64,000 nucleotides of DNA, taken from Corbicula japonica. Its lineage: Eukaryota > Mollusca > Bivalvia > Venerida > Cyrenidae. The DNA is taken from positions 372,001 to 436,000 of the forward strand of contig JAZAYU010000007.1 of NCBI GenBank assembly GCA_038501625.1. The letters run 5' to 3'. Under the pieces are notes generated by a model. It had not been told where the DNA came from and ran no database searches. It saw nothing but the letters and a program-made list of their open reading frames with translations. Positions 58,401 through 64,000 of the stretch are shown in pieces (positions within the stretch are counted from its first letter, which is position 1; each line of letters begins with the position of its first letter). A program made the position numbers and the translations under genes.

Positions 58401-61333
58401 TTTTTAAAGTTTATTTATAAAACATCATTCGCGATAGGACCAAGGAACACAAAATATGTGGTAAATCACTGTGAAATGTTCATTAAAAACAAGATATGTT
58501 TTATATTTGAATGTTACAACGCAATAGAACTTTAAAGGTGAAGCAGAATATCTTGTCCACATTTGTTATTACGCTGTTGTGTTGTTTGTTCTTCAAATTC
58601 GTTATTAGTGACATCTTATCCATAACTTGAATAACAACATTCCTAAGAATGTTTTATGGTAAAAACATTTTCACCAAGCACCGTCATTAACAAATCTCTT
58701 AATTTTTATTAGAGATGTTGCCATTTGTTATATCAAAATGTTTTTAGATGTCGTTCGCATTTCTTGGTCCTTGACATAAAATCAGTCGTGTTGGATAATC
58801 ATCCATGAAATTTATGTGCTAAAATATTGAGGTTCTTTAAAATAAAACTAGCTGTTTTAGGTGCGTATTTTGCATCACGTTTGCTCTTATGTTGATATTG
58901 GTATCACTGTATGTCAAAGACTGGCGGTTTTACAGTCACATGTCCAGAGAAATGATTGTTTGTACTTACCTAACTCTGATTTGTGGAAAGAAAAGCAGTA
59001 TTTCATGCCACCAAGAACGGATTTAATGCTGATGTCAAAGAAGATGAAGAGGGAACTTTGAAAGCCACCGAAAACGATGAATATGAAAATATTGCATTTG
59101 TACAGGCTCGGTTTGATTGAGCCTGTTCCTTGGCAGTAATAGAAATGCATATTACTGCCCCTGCCGCCTAGCCTCGGAAGTAGTTATATATCATGACTGA
59201 ACAGTATCCAAGTCTATGCTTGGATAATGAAACCACATATCTAAAACAATCAGCCAAAATATACACCAAAATTAATTTAGACGTGCTGTTAACATACATA
59301 CGTATCGTTCTCAATATGGCAAGCGGATTGCACAGTTATTCCGATATCATGGTTATCGACCAAAAACTATAGATATCGCTCTGATAACCATAGTTCTTGA
59401 CGATAACTAGGGTTACCGCCCAGTATATATGGTTATTGGTGAAAATCCTAGATATTGGATGATTTTATTAGTTACTAGTTATTAGTTACTGTCAATAACT
59501 ATGGTTATCGGACCAATACATGTAGCTATGGATATTGCCGAAAACTGTAGTTCTCGGCGTTAATCGTGGTTAACGGGCAATATCAAGGGCTTTCACCAAT
59601 AACTATGAATATCGGAATTATTGTGCAACAGATATGATCGGAAACTATGATTATCGACTATTGGGCTTTCAACAATAACTATGGTTACTGGTTGGTAACC
59701 CTAGTTATCGTCAAGAAATATGGTTCTATCTGACTGATATCCATAGTTATTGGTAGATAACTATAGATATTGGATTATTTGGGCAAACCTTATGCCAAAC
59801 AGTTAAAATGGCAAGACGATAACCTAGGATATTGATTTATATCTAGAGTTTTGTGCCGATTGCACAATAATTCCGATATCCATAGTTATTGGCGAAAACC
59901 CTAGATATTGCCCGTTAACCACGGTTAACGCCGAGAATAAATTTTTCCGAGACCTAAATACGCAATAATAAAACTCTCGCAAAAAATAGATTCCTCATTC
60001 CTTATTATTCTGTTCTGCAACTGAAGACGTGGCTAGAAAACCAGATGCAGGATCCTTCTAACAATCGGGTCTTCTGGACGGGACTGAATGACAGACAGAA
60101 CGATGGAACGTATAAATGGGCAGACGGCACACCCGCCAACATGACATATATGTTAGTACCGCTCTCGATATAGAGGCCAAAACTTTACTTTTTCCTTTTT
60201 GCAAATATTATCTCTTCTGTTTTAGTATTTCAAATTTGATATGGATAATTAAAAATCCTGAAATGTTCTGAAACCAAATTAATTAACTCAATCTCAAATT
60301 GCTACAGTTAAAGGATACTTTTTATTTTGTTTAAACGTTTAGTTGGGTTAATTATCTAGTTGTGATTTCCGATCACAATGAAAATATACTATTATAATAC
60401 TTTTTATTCAAAATTCTCCTATATCACAACAGCAACTGGAACCAAGAGCCAAATGACTACAAAGGTTATGAGGATTGTGCAGTGATCTATTCTACGGGGC
60501 AGTATAATGATGTCTCGTGTAATTTCCAGGGTGCTGCCATATGTGAACTAGACGGTCAATGTAAATACATGTACCAACCTTTAAGTTAAGGGCGCGTCAC
60601 AGGAAACGGTTTTTCGAGAATTTGACATCAGTCTTAAAAATGACGTCAAATAGTTGAGCATACGAAATTTATAAATAAGGTAGTCAAACAATGCAATAAA
60701 ATCACTTATTTGTTATAAGAAAAATGATAGATAATTTGAAGTCGGTTTGAAATTACAGTAACAACTTTATTGTTAAAACATGTATTACTAACCGAAGACA
60801 TTTTTTCCGTGACGTGCCCACTTTTTTCGTTTAAAGTTTTGGACGAATTCTGAATGTGTCCAAACTAGTTTACACATTCTTTTAAATTACTTATTTCATT
60901 TCCAATATGATTATTTATTAATTAATAATATCTAAAGTTGATAAACTACAAACGGATACCGTGTATTGTATTATTCAGTAACGTATGCAAGATATATATT
61001 TATTCACATATCATGTAGACTATAATAGCGTTCAATCACGAGGAAAAACTTGTGTTGTCTGGGTTTTGCTATTTCTTATATTCATATTTCACCTTTTAGC
61101 GGGTATAAATATAAACAATATGCACTGTTTTAAGAATAATTTTGAATATCACTGTTAAAGCCCCCTGCCAGAGCGGATGGGTAGCAAATGGCGGAAATTG
61201 TTACCTGTTCACGCCATACAACAACAAGTCTCTTCTCATGAACCAGAACGAGGCATCGGATTACTGCGCTACCTTTGCCACCTCGCAGACCAATGTGGGC
61301 ACCCTACTTTCTGTGGACTCCCAGGATGAAAGG
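49465..61333 (+). CDS. Four-domain C-type lectin (lectin B), partial at 3' end
   Basis: Eleven exons with the same lengths and phases as lectin A, except exon 2, which is 9 bases shorter in the linker: 49465-49507, 51607-51782, 52597-52739, 54392-54513, 55303-55478, 55776-55897, 56435-56565, 58234-58394, 60027-60151, 60433-60560 and 61161-61333. They give 500 aa: signal (MGSNMKYYFIILVL), CTLD1-3 complete and the first third of CTLD4. Partners of lectin A exons 12-14 are not found to 64000, so intron 11 is longer than 2.6 kb and the gene probably continues outside. The alternative, a truncated gene, cannot be excluded. CTLD3 keeps EPN and QYNDVSC. All seen junctions are intact, with no stops or frameshifts, so the gene looks functional. 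The exon 5 donor is GTA|gtacgt, set by length equality with A. Confidence 0.85.
50219..50413 (+). repeat. About 22-bp tandem repeat in lectin B intron 1
   Basis: Units CTACACTTACCCAAATAAAAT, about nine, with small variation. Absent from lectin A intron 1. Confidence 0.9.
51537..51590 (+). repeat. CTCA/CTTA tetranucleotide tract before lectin B exon 2
   Basis: ACTC units change to ACTT units and stop about 15 bases before the acceptor AG at 51605-51606. The pyrimidine-rich strand may act as the polypyrimidine tract. Lectin A exon 2 has an ordinary short tract instead. Confidence 0.85.
51607..54513 (+). other. Lectin B CTLD1 (exons 2-4)
   Basis: Exons 51607-51782, 52597-52739 and 54392-54513. 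Same cysteines and NWNQSPAND as lectin A, so also without EPN/QPD. Replacements cluster just before the sugar-site strand: GSSEYADMT here against GAYNYADMS in A, while the flanking stretch TDLNDNPKVAANRLGTGTW is unchanged. Confidence 0.85.
53620..53920 (+). repeat. Degenerate GTCGAAC/GGTTTT repeat in lectin B intron 3
   Basis: Phrases such as AATGTCGAACTGGTTTTAAAT recur irregularly about ten times (GAATGTCGAACC, AATGCCGAACGTCGAACCGG, GATGTCGAACG). Spacing varies, so it is an old decayed minisatellite. Lectin A intron 3 is only 264 bp and lacks it. Confidence 0.7.
54514..55160 (+). repeat. Array of decayed copies of lectin B exon 4 end plus splice donor
   Basis: The true exon 4 ends TGTAAATACAGCTCAG|GTTAGTTAATAT. 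In the intron recur ACAAATACAGATCAGGTAAGTTAATAT (about 54676-54702, written here only in outline), GCAAATACGTACAGTTCAGG, GGGATACATCTGC followed by ATCACAGGTTAGTTAA (54949-54983), and GCAAATACAACTCAG. The match covers both coding and donor sides, so the segment spread by local duplication of the exon-intron border. Confidence 0.7.
55303..56565 (+). other. Lectin B CTLD2 (exons 5-7)
   Basis: Exons 55303-55478, 55776-55897 and 56435-56565. WIGLQSTT, GWYTGETN and QKEPDN are as in lectin A; FSDRSC again lacks the ND pair. The domain is very similar to A in sequence, with introns 5 and 6 much shorter than in A. Confidence 0.85.
56690..56780 (+). repeat. SINE-like family copy (decayed)
   Basis: AAAGCCACTGAACATGACAAA, CATGAAATTTTGC and GCATGTTCATGGGCAG match the family at 23930 and 33705. 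Lectin B intron 7. Confidence 0.55.
57428..57577. mobile_element. Palindromic MITE, copy 6
   Basis: GGGCCCAAGATCATAAAACT at the left and GTTTAATGGTCTTGGGCAC at the right; centre GGCGACTGGTCGCC inside TGGCTGAAAT and its complement. Shares outer arms with copy 2. Lectin B intron 7. Confidence 0.9.
57976..58172. repeat. Imperfect inverted repeat in lectin B intron 7
   Basis: ACAGTGAACAATGTATA and ACGTTCATCGGGGTGTAAAAA face TTTTTATACCTGGATGAACG and TATACTGTTCACAG. The centre has GCGCGAAGCCCTA and GCGCAAAGCCCTA as a direct repeat. Possibly a decayed MITE. Confidence 0.5.
59030..59180 (+). repeat. SINE-like family copy
   Basis: GGGAACTTTGAAAGCCACCG, GAATATGAAAATATTGCA, AGGCTCGGTTTGATTGAGCC, GGCAGTAATAGAAATGCATA and CTGCCGCCTAGCC. 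One of the best-preserved copies. Lectin B intron 8. Confidence 0.65.
59325..59940. repeat. ACTATGGTTATCGG-type degenerate array
   Basis: Short phrases AACTATGGTTATCGG, CGATAACTAGGGTTACCG and CCTAGATATTGG recur on both strands, often as near-palindromes. A longer phrase recurs directly: GCGGATTGCACAGTTATTCC (59321) and GCCGATTGCACAATAATTCC (59855). Lectin B intron 8, ending less than 90 bases before exon 9. Confidence 0.8.
60589..60820. mobile_element. MITE with GGGCRCGTCAC termini in lectin B intron 10
   Basis: Left GGGCGCGTCACAGGAAA and right TTTTTTCCGTGACGTGCCC are inverted repeats with a few mismatches. 232-bp non-coding body. It is absent from lectin A intron 10, where MITE copy 4 sits instead. 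Confidence 0.65.
61161..61333 (+). other. Lectin B CTLD4, first exon only (exon 11)
   Basis: PCQSGWVANGGNCYLFTPYN and the following NQNEAS..YCATFATSQTNVG match lectin A exon 11. Ends GATGAAAGG|gtaagc. The remaining two exons of the domain are not in the window. Confidence 0.85.
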
Positions 61334-62544
61334 GTAAGCAAGACTGAAGGGGTGTTAAATATTCTTACACCATGACAGTTTGGGCCTTATTATGTTTGGG
61401 ATAAGATGAGAAAAAGATTAAAATGCGGTCATGCACAGTCTAAAAAGGATTCAGGCCTTTTTCTGGATGTATATTAAGAAATACTTGATTGACTGAATGC
61501 TGAACAGTGAAGACTCCGATCAGACTGCGCGGTGTGCAGTGTGGTCTTGGACAACCCTGGTTATAAACCCCATTTTACCATCATGGTGCGTCAAATGTAC
61601 ATGTAATTAAGTCACAAGCCTGGAAAGCCCAGCAAATATTCTCTCTGCCGGATAAAGCGCACAATTCGCAGTAATCACTTTAAGCACCATGTAGATACAT
61701 TGATCTTAATTGTCATCTGTTACTTAAATGTAATATTCCCTTTTGGTGTCTCCGTCCCATAGTCATGACCAGCTCGACTAAATACGCCACTAAGTTATGA
61801 ATATTTTGATACGGAATCGACCCCGCGAAGCGCGTCGAAATCGTGTCGATTCCGATTACGGTATTGAGCATGAGCAAAAAGGAGTACCTTGAAACTTTGA
61901 AACCGTGTCGCAAAATAAGGCTTCTGATTGGACCATGTGACTTTCATCCGGGTGCAATAGTCTTTTGTGCTTATTTCCGGATTTAAAAACTGAAAAGCCG
62001 CCATTTTGTTTCTCGATTCACATTTTCAGAAGTTCTTCTTCCATATGTTAGATAACAATTAAGATTAAACTCGCCTAAAAAAATTAAGGTATATAAGTTT
62101 CTACATTGATTAAAACCTAATATTGTCACAGAGTTAGGGTCTAACAGTAGACTCCACCGTAGCGATGCGCATTACGGTAGTTGTTCGAATTTTGGTTAAT
62201 TAATAAAATACAGAGTGGCAAATTGACAATTACACCGGCTTCCCCAACATTCTAAACATTGGAAATTTACGACGTTTTTATTTATCTTTTACTGCAATCA
62301 TCAACAAGAACAGTAAGTTTAACATTGCAGATTAGGTAGTAATATCGATTGCTTTCGTTTTAATTTGGTGTGGGAAAGCGATTAGGTATTGCGTTGAATT
62401 AACTCTGGATATTGTAGACTGGACAGAACTGGTCAAATGAAATCTGACCAGCTTGAAGATGTGTATTCATGATCAGGACTCGGACCCAAGGGTTGCAGAT
62501 ATATAGCATAAAGCTACTCTGCTAATATAAGTTGTTTGAGGCAT
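61334..62544 (+). other. Lectin B intron 11 (or 3' flank), first part
   Basis: GAACAGTGAAGACTCCGATCAG and TGCGCGGTGTGCAGTGTGG near 61500-61550 look like a common dispersed mollusc repeat. The rest has no feature. A GC-rich stretch around CGACCCCGCGAAGCGCGTCG (61816) contains a small palindrome. Confidence 0.45.
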
Positions 62545-63440
62545 GGTAAAGCTGTGTTTACCAAATGCTGTATGAATAATGCTTCATTTACAACAAATAA
62601 AAATTTTAAGAGCTACATTTCATAAAAAATGAGGTATAGAATGATTTAAATAGGAAGCACGGCGAAGCCGTGTTTACCACTTATTATTTATTTCAGATTT
62701 TAGGAATAATTGCTCTGCAGAGGTGTAGAAATTTTCTTTGACCCACTCGTCCTGCAGGTCGAGTGAATGAGTAAGCGCATTCGCCCTTACAGAAAGTACA
62801 CTCGCCCTTACATTTTAAATAAAATACTCTTTCTGTAAAGCTGTGTTTACCAAATGCTATCTGAATAATGCTTCATTTACAACAAATAAAAACTATTAGA
62901 GCTACATTTCATAAAAAAATGAGGCATAGTGTAGAATGATTTAAATAGGAAGCACGGCGAAGCCGTGTTTACCACTAATTATTTATTTCAGATTTTAGGA
63001 ATAATTGCTCTGACAGAGGTGTAAACATTTTCTTTGACCCACTCGCCCTGCCGGTCGAGTGAATGAGTAAGTGCACTCGCCCTTACAGAAAGTACACTCT
63101 CCCTTACATTTTAAATAAAATACTCTATACTCTTTCTGTAAAGCTGTGTTTACCAAATGCTATCTGAATAATGCTTCATTTACAACAAATAAAAATTATT
63201 AGAGCTACATTTCATAAAAAAAAATGTGGCTTAGTGTAGGATGATTTAAATAGGAAGCACGGCGAAGCCGTGTTTACCACTTATTATTTATTTCAGATTT
63301 TAGGAATAATTGCTCTGACAGAGGTGTAGAAATTTTCTTTGACCCAATCGTCCTGCAGGTCGAGTGAATGAGTAAGTGCACTCGCCCTTACAGAAAGTAC
63401 ACTCTCCCTTACATTTTAAATAAAATACTCTTTCTGTTGC
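62545..63440 (+). repeat. About 298-bp tandem repeat, three units
   Basis: AAAGCTGTGTTTACCAAATG starts units near 62545, 62840 and 63140. Each contains GGAAGCACGGCGAAGCCGTG (hairpin), GGAATAATTGCTCTG, GAGGTGTAGAAATTTTC and CTCGCCCTTACAGAAAGTAC. Units are very similar, so the array is young. It lies in the presumed intron 11 of lectin B. Confidence 0.9.
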
Positions 63441-64000
63441 AATTTTCGTTTTTCTTTTCATTCTATATCTTTCTTACTGTCTCGCTCGCTCTCTCGCTTT
63501 TCATCATCACCCGTATCTTGTGTAAAAAACGTTATCTTCATTTGTTTCTACATAATTTTGACATACAGCGGGAAAAAAGGTGCACTTGCAGCCTCGTTCT
63601 GATTTGGGAAACACAATGAGGATAAAAATAAATCGCTGCTGTTATCTTTACATCAGAAACTTTCCCAATACACTGGAAATCGACCGAAATTCCGGAAATC
63701 GAATTGTATTTTGTAAACAAAGTGAAAATATTTCATTTTTCGAAGAAAACACATGAGCTTTGCTGAAAAATTTACTCGCCCTGCCGTTCGAGTGTTTCGG
63801 CCGCTTCGCTCGACCCAACGGATCATTTACTCGCCATGGCGAGCGGTCGAGTGGAATTCTACACCTCTGCTCTGTCAAACAAGTAACTGTTACAAGTTCA
63901 AATGTGTTGCATGGTGAAGCCGTGTTGACAATTAATTAATTGGTATAAATTTGAAAATTTATTTATTTTATTTAGTTTTCACAGTCCAATAGTTTGTGTC
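63441..64000 (+). other. Flank of the 298-bp array with inverted fragments
   Basis: CACTCGCCCTGCC-like text recurs at 63774 (ACTCGCCCTGCCGTTCGAG), and GTCGAGTGGAATTCTACACC at 63846 is the inverse of AGGTGTAGAAATTTTC in the array. Together they look like the far end of the element from which the array grew. No gene and no lectin exon seen. Confidence 0.5.

Larger units (their letters stand above)
58234..60560 (+). other. Lectin B CTLD3 (exons 8-10), canonical sugar-binding domain
   Basis: Exons 58234-58394, 60027-60151 and 60433-60560. FWTGLND, NQEPNDYKGYEDC and QYNDVSC are all retained. Differences from A lie mainly outside the calcium ligands, for example DRQNDGTYKWADG against DRQKDGTYIWADG. 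Confidence 0.87.

Overview
The window looks like AT-rich animal nuclear DNA. It has spliced genes with GT-AG introns, many short repeats and palindromic miniature transposons, and no bacterial-style operons. The gene families (a divergent Cys-loop receptor subunit, secreted or anchored multi-C-type-lectin proteins) and the repeat families resemble those of a bivalve mollusc. The species assignment is inference, not proof.

Layout. 1-13,100: no host gene found. It holds a decayed reverse-transcriptase fragment (373-1037, minus), several 5'-truncated copies of the same retroelement's 3' region, and DNA-transposon-like elements with terminal inverted repeats, including a 2 kb composite element with an internal tandem array of about 322 bp units (4828-6888). 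13,138-17,906: a complete four-exon pentameric ligand-gated ion channel subunit (411 aa, plus strand) with transposon relics in its introns. 17,907-23,160: no gene; a 21-bp minisatellite (20,719-21,139) and degenerate arrays.

23,324-40,352: a complete 14-exon lectin gene (A, 613 aa): short signal peptide, four C-type lectin-like domains (CTLDs), and a hydrophobic C-terminus that looks like a GPI-attachment signal. Each CTLD is built from three exons with the same phase pattern. 40,353-49,040: spacer with long inverted repeats, tandem arrays and a pentanucleotide satellite. 49,465-61,333: a second, paralogous lectin gene (B) with the same exon structure. Its last exons (rest of CTLD4, tail) are not seen and probably lie beyond the window.

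The two lectin genes are a head-to-tail tandem duplication whose similarity starts well upstream of the first exon. Exons match closely and in length, while introns have been remodelled by insertions. In both copies only CTLD3 keeps the canonical EPN and ND calcium/mannose-type motifs; the other three are degenerate. The likely role is cell-surface or secreted glycan recognition (defence, feeding or development), which is inference. None of the short unspliced reading frames elsewhere gave a recognisable protein, apart from the retroelement fragment.
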